Source of the DNA: Nocardioides sp. Soil805
Lineage (GTDB): Bacteria; Actinomycetota; Actinomycetes; Propionibacteriales; Nocardioidaceae
Assembly (NCBI RefSeq): GCF_001429625.1
Contig: NZ_LMSU01000001.1
Location: forward strand, 1,230,310 to 1,294,309
Direction of reading: 5' to 3'
DNA: 64,000 bases
In this document: in pieces, positions 25,292 to 32,781 of the stretch
Layout of the letters: each line of letters begins with the position of its first letter
Position numbering within the stretch: the first letter of the stretch is position 1
Notes under the pieces: model-generated
What the model saw: the letters and a program-made list of their open reading frames with translations, nothing else
Databases searched by the model: none
Told to the model about the DNA's origin: nothing
Made by a program: the position numbers and the translations under genes

Positions 25292-27595
25292 TCAGATGAC
25301 GGCCCCGGAGTCGTCGGGCGTACGCACGACCTTCTCCTTCTTGACCCGGCCCATCGGCCACTTCTGCTGGAAGTAGGTCAGCATCGGGGTGGCGGTGAAG
25401 ACCGAGGAGTAGGTGCCGACGATCAGGCCGACCAGCAGGGCGATCGCGAAGTCCCGCAGCGAGTCGCCACCCAGGATCGCCAGGGCCGCCAGGATGAACA
25501 TCGTGCCGAGACCGGTGTTGACCGTGCGAGGCATCGTCTCGATGGCGGCCCGGTTGGCCATCGTGTCGAACGAGTCCTCCGGCCGGGACCCGTGCCAGCG
25601 CTCGCGGATCCGGTCGAACACGACGACCGTGTCGTTGACCGAGAGGCCGATGATCGTCATCGCGGCGGCCAGGAAGATGCCGTCGATCGGCTTCTCCAGC
25701 CACGCGAAGAGACCGACGACCAGGATGACGTCGTGGGCCATCGCGACCACGGCGGAGACGCCGAAGGTCCACTTGAAGCGGACCGCGAGGTAGAGCAGCT
25801 GGGCGAGGAGCGCGATGCCGAAGGCGATCAGGGCCTTGTCGCGCAGCTCCTGGCCCAGCGAGGCGCCGATCGTCTGGTCGTCCTCCTTGGTGACGGTGCC
25901 CCCGACGGTCTGGAGCGCCTCCTCGATCTGCTGCTCCTCGTCGTTGCTGATCACACCGGTGCGGACCGTGAAGTCGGCGGTGTCGGCCTCCTGGACGACG
26001 GCGTCCGGGAAGCCGGCGTCGGCGATCGCGGCGCGCGCGTCGTCGACCGAGACCTCCTCGCTCACCGAGTAGTCGAGCTGGCGGCCGCCCGAGAACTCGA
26101 CGCCGAGGTTGAGGCCCTGGGTGACGATGCCCGAGATGGCCAGCACCAGCGCCGCACCGGAGATCCCGAGCCACATGCGGCGCTTGCCCATGATGTCGAA
26201 GTCGGAGCGGTCGAGCCAGGCGCGGACCCGGCCGATGTTGCCGAGCCCGCTGATCGCGGGGCGGCGCTCGACGGCCTTGGTGGACACGCTCAGCTCGGCA
26301 AGCACCCGGGCGATGACCAGCGCGGAGATCATCGAGGCGATGACACCGATGGACAGCGTGACGCCGAAGCCCTTGATCGGGCCGGAGCCCAGGATGAAGA
26401 GCAGGGCGGCCGCGAGGAGGGTGGTGACGTTGGAGTCGATGATCGCGCTCCACGCCTTGTTGAAGCCCACGGCGAGGGCGCGCCGCAGCCCGGCCGAGGG
26501 GTAGGCGGCGTACTCCTCCCGCGCTCGCTCGAAGACCAGCACGTTGGCGTCGATGGCCATGCCGATGGCCAGCACGAAGCCGGCGAGGCCGGGGAGGGTC
26601 AGCGTGGAGCCGAGCGCCAGCAGCATCGCGTAGGCGATGAGGGCGTACGACGCCAGCGCGAGCGTGGCCATCGCGCCGACGAGGCGGTAGACCACGACGA
26701 TGAACAGGCCGGTGAGGATGAGCCCGATGATGCCGGCCTCGATGGAGGCGTTGATCGCCTCCTCGCCCAGGGTGGGGCCGACGAGGCGGTCGGAGATGAG
26801 CTTCAGCTCCAGGGGCAGCGCGCCGCCCTCGATCAGGGCGGACAGGTCCTGGGCCTCGGCCAGGGTGAAGTCACCGGTGATCTCGGTGCTGCCGCCCTGG
26901 ATGCCGACGTCGCAGCCCACGCCCTCGTTGACCTGGGGCGAGGTGATGATCTCGTCGTCCAGCACGATGGCGACGCGCCGCTTGGGGTCGCCCGTGGGGT
27001 TGCACGCCGCCTTGCCGGTGACGTCGGCCCAGGCGTCGCCGCCCTTGCCGCTGAAGTCGAGCGAGACCGAGTAGGCGACGCTGTTCTGCGGCTGCACCGC
27101 GTCGGCGCCGGTGATGTCGGAGCCGGCGAGCACCGCCGGGCCGACCTCGAGCCAGTCGCCCTGGTCGGAGGGCAGGATCTGGTTGCCCTTCTCCTCGGCC
27201 TTCGTGACCTGGTCCTCGGTGGGCTTCGACGGCAGGCTCTTGAGGACGGGGTGGGCGGAGAGCTGGGCGGTCTGGCCGATCCGCTCCTCGGCCCGCTGGG
27301 CCTCCTCGTCGCTGCTGACACCCGGGAGCTCGACGAGGATCCGGTTCTCGCCCTGGCGCGCCAGGGTCGACTCGGCGACGCCGAGGGCGTCCACGCGCCC
27401 GCGCAGCACCTCGACGGTCTTGTCGACGTTGGTCGCGTTGGCCTCGACCGAGCCGGTGCTCTCGGCCTGGAAGACGAACTGCGCACCACCGCGCAGGTCG
27501 AGGCCCAGGTTGGGCTTGACCCCCAGCGTCAGCGCGAGGCACCCGCCCAGGAGACCGAGGACGAGCAGGAAGCGAACGAGGGCACCGCGTGACAT
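25292..27595 (-). CDS. secDF: protein translocase subunit SecDF (fused SecD-SecF)
   Basis: 767 residues, SecD and SecF in one chain. Amino half: helix 1 (FLLVLGLLGGCLALTLGV), GLDLRGGAQFVFQ (SecD P1 domain start) and a second helix bundle with FVLAIGMAIDANVLVFER. Carboxy half: GLNLGVEFSGGRQLDY (SecF signature), a small periplasmic domain and SVNDTVVVFDRIRER. It uses the proton gradient to help pull secreted proteins through SecYEG. The ATG at 27595 is chosen for its AGAGG site at nine bases; the ATG at 27604 has none. Fusion and position between hflX and dinG are unusual: actinobacterial secD and secF are normally separate, next to yajC. Confidence 0.95.
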   Translation of the reverse strand: MSRGALVRFLLVLGLLGGCLALTLGVKPNLGLDLRGGAQFVFQAESTGSVEANATNVDKTVEVLRGRVDALGVAESTLARQGENRILVELPGVSSDEEAQRAEERIGQTAQLSAHPVLKSLPSKPTEDQVTKAEEKGNQILPSDQGDWLEVGPAVLAGSDITGADAVQPQNSVAYSVSLDFSGKGGDAWADVTGKAACNPTGDPKRRVAIVLDDEIITSPQVNEGVGCDVGIQGGSTEITGDFTLAEAQDLSALIEGGALPLELKLISDRLVGPTLGEEAINASIEAGIIGLILTGLFIVVVYRLVGAMATLALASYALIAYAMLLALGSTLTLPGLAGFVLAIGMAIDANVLVFERAREEYAAYPSAGLRRALAVGFNKAWSAIIDSNVTTLLAAALLFILGSGPIKGFGVTLSIGVIASMISALVIARVLAELSVSTKAVERRPAISGLGNIGRVRAWLDRSDFDIMGKRRMWLGISGAALVLAISGIVTQGLNLGVEFSGGRQLDYSVSEEVSVDDARAAIADAGFPDAVVQEADTADFTVRTGVISNDEEQQIEEALQTVGGTVTKEDDQTIGASLGQELRDKALIAFGIALLAQLLYLAVRFKWTFGVSAVVAMAHDVILVVGLFAWLEKPIDGIFLAAAMTIIGLSVNDTVVVFDRIRERWHGSRPEDSFDTMANRAAIETMPRTVNTGLGTMFILAALAILGGDSLRDFAIALLVGLIVGTYSSVFTATPMLTYFQQKWPMGRVKKEKVVRTPDDSGAVI

Positions 27596-27639
27596 GGGCG
27601 ACATCCTCTACCACGAGTGGTGAGGCCCGTGAATCGGCC

Positions 27640-29166
27640 TCAGACGGCGTACGGCTCCAGCTCGCCGGCCAGGTCGGCGTTGGCGCGACCGGAGACCAGC
27701 GATCCGTCGGCCGTGTGCTCCAGGGAGGTCATCTCGCCCTCCTGGTGCAGCCGGTTGATGAGGTCGCCGCGCTCGTAGGGCAGCAGCACGGAGAACTCGA
27801 CGGTCGGACGGGGCAGATCGGCCTCGACTGCGCTGAGGACGTCCTCGATGCCCTCCCCCGTGCGGGCCGACACGACGACGCTGTGCGGCTCGCGGGCCCG
27901 GAGCCGGGCGAGCACGAGCGGGTCGGCGGCGTCGGCCTTGTTGATGATGACCAGCTCGGGCACCTTGTCGGCGTGGATCTCGGCGAAGACCTCCCGGACC
28001 GCGGCCAGCTGGCCCTCGGGGTCGGGGTGGGAGCCGTCGACGACGTGCAGGATCAGGTCGGACTCGGCGACCTCCTCCAGCGTCGAGCGGAACGCCTCCA
28101 CCAGCTGGTGGGGCAGGTGCCGCACGAAGCCGACCGTGTCGGACATCGTGTAGATACGGCCGTCGCGGGTCGTCGTACGCCGCGTCGTCGGGTCGAGGGT
28201 CGCGAACAGCGAGTCCTCGACGAGGACGCCAGCGTCGGTGAGCCGGTTGAGCAGCGACGACTTGCCGGCGTTGGTGTAGCCGGCGATCGACACGCTCGGG
28301 ATGTGGTTGCGGGAGCGCTCCTGGCGCATCGTCTCGCGGGTGCCCTTGAGGTCCTTCAGCTCGCGCCGGAGCTTGGCGATCTTGGTGTTGATGCGGCGTC
28401 GGTCGGTCTCGATCTTGGTCTCACCGGGACCGCGGCCGCCGATGCCGCCGCCGTCCGCGCCGACGCGGCCACCCGCCTGGCGGGAGAGGTTGCCACCCCA
28501 GCCGCGCAGGCGCTGCTTCATGTACTGCAGCTGCGCGAGCTCGACCTGGGCCTGGCCCTCCTTGGACTTCGCGTGCTGGGCGAAGATGTCGAGGATCAGC
28601 GCGGTGCGGTCGATCGCCTTGACCTTGAGCTTGTCCTCGAGGTTGCGCAGCTGGCTGGGCGCCAGGTCGCCGTCGAGGATGACCGTGTCGGCGCCGGTGG
28701 CCTGCACGATCTCGCGCAGCCCCTCGACCTTGCCGCGCCCGATGTACGTCGCGGGGTCCGGCTTGGTGCGGCGCTGGTAGATCGCGTCGAGGACCTCGGA
28801 GCCGGCCGTCTCGGCGAGCAGCGCCAGCTCGGCCATCGAGTTCTCGGCGTCGGTCACGGTGCCGTCGATCCACACACCGACCAGGACCACCCGCTCGAGG
28901 CGCAGCTGGCGGTACTCGACCTCGGTGATGTCCTCGAGCTCGGTGCGCAGGCCGGCGACGCGGCGCAGGGCGTGACGTGCCACGAGGTCCTGCTCACCCG
29001 TGGTGAGGTCGTCGGCCTCCTCGGGGTCGGGACCGTCGGCGGAGAGGATCTCCTCGTCGGCGTAGCCGCTCTCCCAGTCGGAGCCGTCGCTGCCCTCGGA
29101 GTCGTCGTCCCAGGCGCGGGTCGCGTCGAGCTCGGCGTCGAGGCTGAAGTCAGGTGCGTTCGTCAT
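27640..29166 (-). CDS. hflX: ribosome-associated GTPase HflX
   Basis: 508 residues. Acidic amino tail (about 60 residues), the HflX amino domain (GTVTDAENSMAELALLAETA, DPATYIGRGKVEGL), a Gly-rich linker GGIGGRGPGETKIETDRR, then the G domain near 290: G1 AGYTNAGKSSLLNRL, G3 DTVGFVRHLP, G4 INKAD, G5 SARTG. HflX splits stalled or hibernating ribosomes. Minus-strand upstream bases TACTCT precede the ATG by nine bases. It lies 44 bases upstream of secDF and belongs to the conserved miaA-dapF-hflX order of actinobacteria, here interrupted by extra genes. Confidence 0.97.
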   Translation of the reverse strand: MTNAPDFSLDAELDATRAWDDDSEGSDGSDWESGYADEEILSADGPDPEEADDLTTGEQDLVARHALRRVAGLRTELEDITEVEYRQLRLERVVLVGVWIDGTVTDAENSMAELALLAETAGSEVLDAIYQRRTKPDPATYIGRGKVEGLREIVQATGADTVILDGDLAPSQLRNLEDKLKVKAIDRTALILDIFAQHAKSKEGQAQVELAQLQYMKQRLRGWGGNLSRQAGGRVGADGGGIGGRGPGETKIETDRRRINTKIAKLRRELKDLKGTRETMRQERSRNHIPSVSIAGYTNAGKSSLLNRLTDAGVLVEDSLFATLDPTTRRTTTRDGRIYTMSDTVGFVRHLPHQLVEAFRSTLEEVAESDLILHVVDGSHPDPEGQLAAVREVFAEIHADKVPELVIINKADAADPLVLARLRAREPHSVVVSARTGEGIEDVLSAVEADLPRPTVEFSVLLPYERGDLINRLHQEGEMTSLEHTADGSLVSGRANADLAGELEPYAV

Positions 29167-29248
29167 ATGCCGTCAAGAGTAGGCCGACACCCCACGGACC
29201 GCGACTCAATTCGTTCCTCCGGCGTCGCCCCCGGCGTGGGCCCGAGGA

Positions 29249-30373
29249 TCAGCGACGCGGGCGGACCTCGCGTGACCGCGCCCCGGTGCACCCCACATCG
29301 GCGGCGACCGTGACGTAGTACGTGGCGCCCCGCCGGACCCGCGGGATGCGGTACCGGCCCCGGTCGGTCGTGGGCCGGATGACCAGGCGGCGGTCGGCGC
29401 CGCGCCTCTTCTGCCACAGGGTCACGGCAGCGCCGGCCTCGCAGGCGCTGGCGTCCGAGGCCACGACGCCGGTCAGCGCGTGTCGCCGGGCCCGGTAGCG
29501 CAGCGACACGGTGCGCGCGGCCGCCGCGGGGGTGGTCGCCGCCGGCGGAGTCGTCGGAGCGGTCGTCGGAGTGGTCGTCGGCGCCGGGGCCGGGGCCGGC
29601 GCCGGGGTCGGAGCCGGCGTGGGAGCCGGGGTCGGCGGAGGCGTCGGCGGGTACGGCGTGGCGTCGCAGGCGTCCCCGATCCCGTCACGGTCGCTGTCGG
29701 TCTGGTCGTTGGCGAGCCGCTGGCAGTTGTCCACGGAGTCGTCGGCACCGTCGCCGTCCAGGTCCGCGTCGCACGCGTCCCCGACTCCGTCAGCGTCGAA
29801 GTCGCGCTGGTCGTCGTTGGCCACCATCGGGCAGTTGTCGACCGAGTCGGGCCGGAAGTCACCGTCGACGTCGCAGTCGGCGTAGGTGATGGTGTACCGG
29901 ACGTTGTCGATCCACCCACTCTCGGACTCCGTGCTGACGGTGCCGAAGGCGCGTGCGAAGCCCTCCCGCGCCACGTCGTTGCCCGCGGTGGCCTGGTAGC
30001 GGCCGGGAGGATCACCTGGCCGGTAGAAGCCGTCGGTCCATCCCGACTGCACGAACTCGTAGGTGCCGGGCACCATCTCGGACCACTGCACGAGCGCACC
30101 GGACCCGGCCCCGGTGGCGCTGACCACGACGCTCATCATCTGGTGGTCCGGCCCCAGCGGCACCACGTCGAAGGCGATGTCGACGGAGCGGACCTCGGAC
30201 GTCCCCGGCGAGCGGTAGGGCGACGCCACCGAGCTGCCACCGAGCGTGACGGAGCACGGCATCGGCTCACCCGCGGACGAGGGTGCCGCCCCCAGGGCGG
30301 CGAGGCCGGTGGCGCCCAGCAGCACGGCGAGCGCGGCGCCCAGCAGGCGGCGCGGGCGGAACGGTCGATCCAT
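29249..30373 (-). CDS. secreted thrombospondin type-3 repeat (calcium-binding) protein
   Basis: 374 residues. Signal peptide (LLGAALAVLLGATGLAALG), an amino beta-domain of about 140 residues, then thrombospondin type-3 repeats with Asp-rich calcium loops: DCDVDGDFRPDSVDNCP, DFDADGVGDACDADLDGDG, DSDRDGIGDACD. A Pro/Ala/Thr spacer of about 45 residues follows, built from PTPAP and TTPTTAP units, then a carboxy domain (TLWQKRRGADRRLVIRPT, YYVTVAADVGCTGARS). The last resembles cell-wall-facing Ig-like domains. No LPXTG anchor was seen. The ATG at 30373 has AGGACG upstream. Probably a surface or secreted adhesion or structural protein. Confidence 0.75.
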   Translation of the reverse strand: MDRPFRPRRLLGAALAVLLGATGLAALGAAPSSAGEPMPCSVTLGGSSVASPYRSPGTSEVRSVDIAFDVVPLGPDHQMMSVVVSATGAGSGALVQWSEMVPGTYEFVQSGWTDGFYRPGDPPGRYQATAGNDVAREGFARAFGTVSTESESGWIDNVRYTITYADCDVDGDFRPDSVDNCPMVANDDQRDFDADGVGDACDADLDGDGADDSVDNCQRLANDQTDSDRDGIGDACDATPYPPTPPPTPAPTPAPTPAPAPAPAPTTTPTTAPTTPPAATTPAAAARTVSLRYRARRHALTGVVASDASACEAGAAVTLWQKRRGADRRLVIRPTTDRGRYRIPRVRRGATYYVTVAADVGCTGARSREVRPRR

Positions 30374-30451
30374 GGGACGTCCTGTCGACGGCGGCGGGTC
30401 GAGCCGTCCCTTCCCGGTCCCGCTGCCGATCAAACGCGCCGGTGCGACCGC

Positions 30452-31228
30452 CTACTTCGGAGGCATCCGGATGCCACCGTCGACGCGGATGGTCTCCCCG
30501 TTCATGTAGGAGTTGGTGAGGCACTCCACGACCATGCTCGCCAGCTCCTCGGCGTGACCGAGGCGCTTGGGGAAGAGCACCGACTCGCCCAGCTTGGCCT
30601 TGAAGGCCTCCGGCTCCGGGAACGCGTCGTAGATCGGGGTGTCCACCAGGCCCGGCGCCACCGTGTTGAGGCGGATGCCGGAGGCCGCGAGGTCGCGCGC
30701 CACCGGGAGCGTCATGCCGACCACGCCGCCCTTGGACGCGGAGTACGACGCCTGGCCGATCTGGCCGTCGAAGGCCGCGACCGAGGCGAGGTTGACGATC
30801 GCGCCGCGCTGGCCATCGGCGTCCGGCTCGTTGCGCGACATCGCGGTGGCGGCCTGGCGGGTCATGTCGAAGGTCCCGATGAGGTTGATCTCGACGACCT
30901 TGCGGAACGCGCCGAGGTCGTGCGCCGAGGCGAGCTCGCCGTCGCGACCGATCGTGCGCTGGGCCCAGCCGATCCCGGCCGAGTTGACGCAGGCACGCAG
31001 CGGGGCGATCTCCGCGGCCGCCTCGACGGCGCCCGCGATCTGCTCGGTGTCGGTGACGTCGACGCGGGCGAAGACGCCCTTGATCTCCGCGGCGAGGGCC
31101 TCGCCCTTCTCGGCGTCGATGTCCGCGACCACGACGATCGCGCCGCGGGCGGCGAGGGCTCGGGCGGCGGCGGCGCCGATGCCCGACGCCCCTCCGGTGA
31201 CGATGGCGGAAGCTCCGGTGATGTCCAT
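30452..31228 (-). CDS. SDR-family 3-hydroxyacyl-CoA dehydrogenase-like oxidoreductase
   Basis: 258-residue short-chain dehydrogenase. NAD(P) site TGGASGIG near residue 11; VVVADID with the Asp that favours NAD; NSAG near 85; catalytic Ser in NLASVAAFDGQIG and YSASK. The sequence flavour (VAAFDGQIGQASYSASKGGV, SGIRLNTVAPGLVDTPI) is that of type-2 3-hydroxyacyl-CoA dehydrogenases (HSD10-like) of fatty-acid beta-oxidation. The ATG at 31228 has TATGCT seven bases upstream, a leaderless layout; an in-frame start 66 bases further up falls in repeat DNA. Substrate assignment moderate. Confidence 0.85.
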   Translation of the reverse strand: MDITGASAIVTGGASGIGAAAARALAARGAIVVVADIDAEKGEALAAEIKGVFARVDVTDTEQIAGAVEAAAEIAPLRACVNSAGIGWAQRTIGRDGELASAHDLGAFRKVVEINLIGTFDMTRQAATAMSRNEPDADGQRGAIVNLASVAAFDGQIGQASYSASKGGVVGMTLPVARDLAASGIRLNTVAPGLVDTPIYDAFPEPEAFKAKLGESVLFPKRLGHAEELASMVVECLTNSYMNGETIRVDGGIRMPPK

Positions 31229-31260
31229 GCGCGCGAGCATATTCGCCGGTCCCGGCCGGC

Positions 31261-31410
31261 TTGCCTGCGCACCCGCGCGGGACTGGAGCTGCATCTGACC
31301 TTCGTTGCCTGCGCACCCGCGCAGCCAAGGGAGGGAGCACCACCGTCACGGCGGCACACCCGCACAGGTAAGGGACCCAGCACCACCGTCATGACTGCGC
31401 ACCCGCGCCA
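31261..31410. repeat. about 3.4 copies of a 43-44-base tandem repeat
   Basis: The core cacccgc recurs at 31271, 31315, 31358 and 31401, a period of 44, 43 and 43 bases. Copies 2 and 3 also share AAGGGA and agcaccaccgtc. It fills the gap between the SDR start (31228) and the dapF stop (31415). No open frame or promoter is evident in it. Confidence 0.8.
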
Positions 31411-31414
31411 CCAC

Positions 31415-32203
31415 TCAGAGGTCGGTCTCGCCCTCCGCGACCAGCTCGGCGGGACCCGTCATCAGCACCCGGTCGTCCTGGGTCCACACGATGTCGAGAC
31501 GACCACCGGGGACGTCGACGCGGTACGACGTGCCGCGCGGCGCGTCGTCGGCCAGCGCGGTCGCGACCATCACCGCGCAGGCGCCGGTGCCGCAGGAGAG
31601 GGTCTCGCCCGACCCGCGCTCGTGCACGCGCATCGCCACGTGCCGCTCGCCGCGGCGTACGACGAACTCGACGTTGACGCCGTCGGGATAGACCTCGTGG
31701 TCGTAGCCGGGCTCGACCAGCAGCGAGCCCGCCTGGTCCAGGTCGTCGACGTGGGCCACCGCGTGCGGGTTTCCCATCGAGACGTGGCGGGCTTCGTGCG
31801 CGGTGCCGTCGACGGTGACCGTCGTCGCGTCGTACACGCGCGGGGAGCCCATGTCGGCGGTGAGCAGGCCGTCGCCTGCGTCGCTGAGCACCTTGACGCC
31901 GTCGCGTGTGGCGATCGCGATCGGGAAGGGCTCGCCCTCGTGGTCGTGGAGGTAGCGGGCGAAGACGCGCACGCCGTTGCCGCACATCTCGCTCAGGGAG
32001 CCGTCGGCGTTGCGGTAGTCCATGAACCAGCCGTCGCCCTGACGCACCGCCCGCAGCACACCGTCGCCGCCGATCCCCGCCCGGCGGTCGCACAGCGCGC
32101 GGACCCGGGCGGGATCGAGGTCACCGTGGACGGTGCCGTCGGGGTCGGGCAGCACGACGAAGTCGTTCTGGGTGCCGTGTCCCTTGAGGAAGCGGTAGCT
32201 CAC
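31415..32203 (-). CDS. dapF: diaminopimelate epimerase
   Basis: 262 residues. Converts LL- to meso-diaminopimelate for lysine and peptidoglycan synthesis without a cofactor, using two cysteines seen here in SEMCGNGVRVF (about residue 73) and LSCGTGACAV (about 204). The substrate-binding MGNPHAV is also present. GTG start with GGGGGA directly upstream and GACACT before that, so it may be leaderless. Length normal. It belongs to the conserved miaA-dapF-hflX neighbourhood. Confidence 0.97.
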   Translation of the reverse strand: MSYRFLKGHGTQNDFVVLPDPDGTVHGDLDPARVRALCDRRAGIGGDGVLRAVRQGDGWFMDYRNADGSLSEMCGNGVRVFARYLHDHEGEPFPIAIATRDGVKVLSDAGDGLLTADMGSPRVYDATTVTVDGTAHEARHVSMGNPHAVAHVDDLDQAGSLLVEPGYDHEVYPDGVNVEFVVRRGERHVAMRVHERGSGETLSCGTGACAVMVATALADDAPRGTSYRVDVPGGRLDIVWTQDDRVLMTGPAELVAEGETDL

Positions 32204-32231
32204 TCCCCCAGTGTCGCAGGCACCGCAGCGC

Positions 32232-32282
32232 TCACCGCACGACGCCGGTCACCGCACGACGCCGGTCACCGCACGACGCTGT
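32232..32282. repeat. three tandem 17-base repeats covering a stop codon
   Basis: tcaccgcacgacgccgg at 32232-32248 and 32249-32265 exactly, and a third copy (tcaccgcacgacgctgt) at 32266-32282 that encodes the last codons and the TGA of the dihydrofolate-reductase-like gene. The tail of the gene has been duplicated twice into the 62-base gap before dapF. Confidence 0.9.
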
Positions 32283-32781
32283 GCCGCAGGCAGGCGAAGT
32301 CGTGGTTGCGCTCGACCTCCTCGAGCCGCAGCTCGACGTGACGCGGCAGGACCGGGGCACCGGCGCCGAGGGTGACTGGGGCGTACTGGATCCAGACCTC
32401 GTCGAGGAGCCCGGCGTCGTGGAACTGCCCGACCAGGTCCCCGCCGCCCACGAGCCACACGTCCTTGCCATCGGCCGCCTCGACAGCGGCCGCGTGCACC
32501 GCCTCGACCGGGTCGGCGCTGAACCTCACCGCCTTCACCGGCTCGAAGGTGCGGTGGGTCATCACCCAGGTCGGCAGGTCGCCCCACGGGTCGTCGTCAT
32601 GGTCGAGGATCCACTGCCACGTGGTGGCGCCCATGACGCAGGCGCCGATCCGCTCCCGGAACGCCGAGTAGTGCATCGGGCCGTTCTCGTCGATGTCGCG
32701 CGAGGTCAGCCAGTCCAGCGAGTGGTCGGTCGTCGCGATGAAGCCGTCGAGCGAGCAGCCCGTGTAGTAGATGGTGCTCAT
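32266..32781 (-). CDS. dihydrofolate reductase / RibD C-terminal family protein
   Basis: 171 residues of the RibD_C/DHFR fold: IYYTGCSLDGFIATTD at the start (conserved SLDGFIA), CVMGATTWQWIL, WVMTHR, KDVWLVGGGDLVGQF and LDEVWIQYAPVTLGAGAP. Members are NADPH-dependent reductases, often of unknown substrate; the role in this cell is unknown. Its ATG at 32781 overlaps the ggt stop (ATGA), so it is translated with that gene. The 3' end lies in a 17-base tandem repeat. Confidence 0.88.
   Translation of the reverse strand: MSTIYYTGCSLDGFIATTDHSLDWLTSRDIDENGPMHYSAFRERIGACVMGATTWQWILDHDDDPWGDLPTWVMTHRTFEPVKAVRFSADPVEAVHAAAVEAADGKDVWLVGGGDLVGQFHDAGLLDEVWIQYAPVTLGAGAPVLPRHVELRLEEVERNHDFACLRHSVVR

Noticed and set aside
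20174..27592. Very long open frame on the plus strand, over 2400 codons, antisense to dinG and secDF and in another frame of the phosphatase genes
   Set aside because: Arg/Gly/Pro-rich translation without domains; produced by the lack of stop codons in GC-rich DNA. The genes it overlaps are well-supported families.
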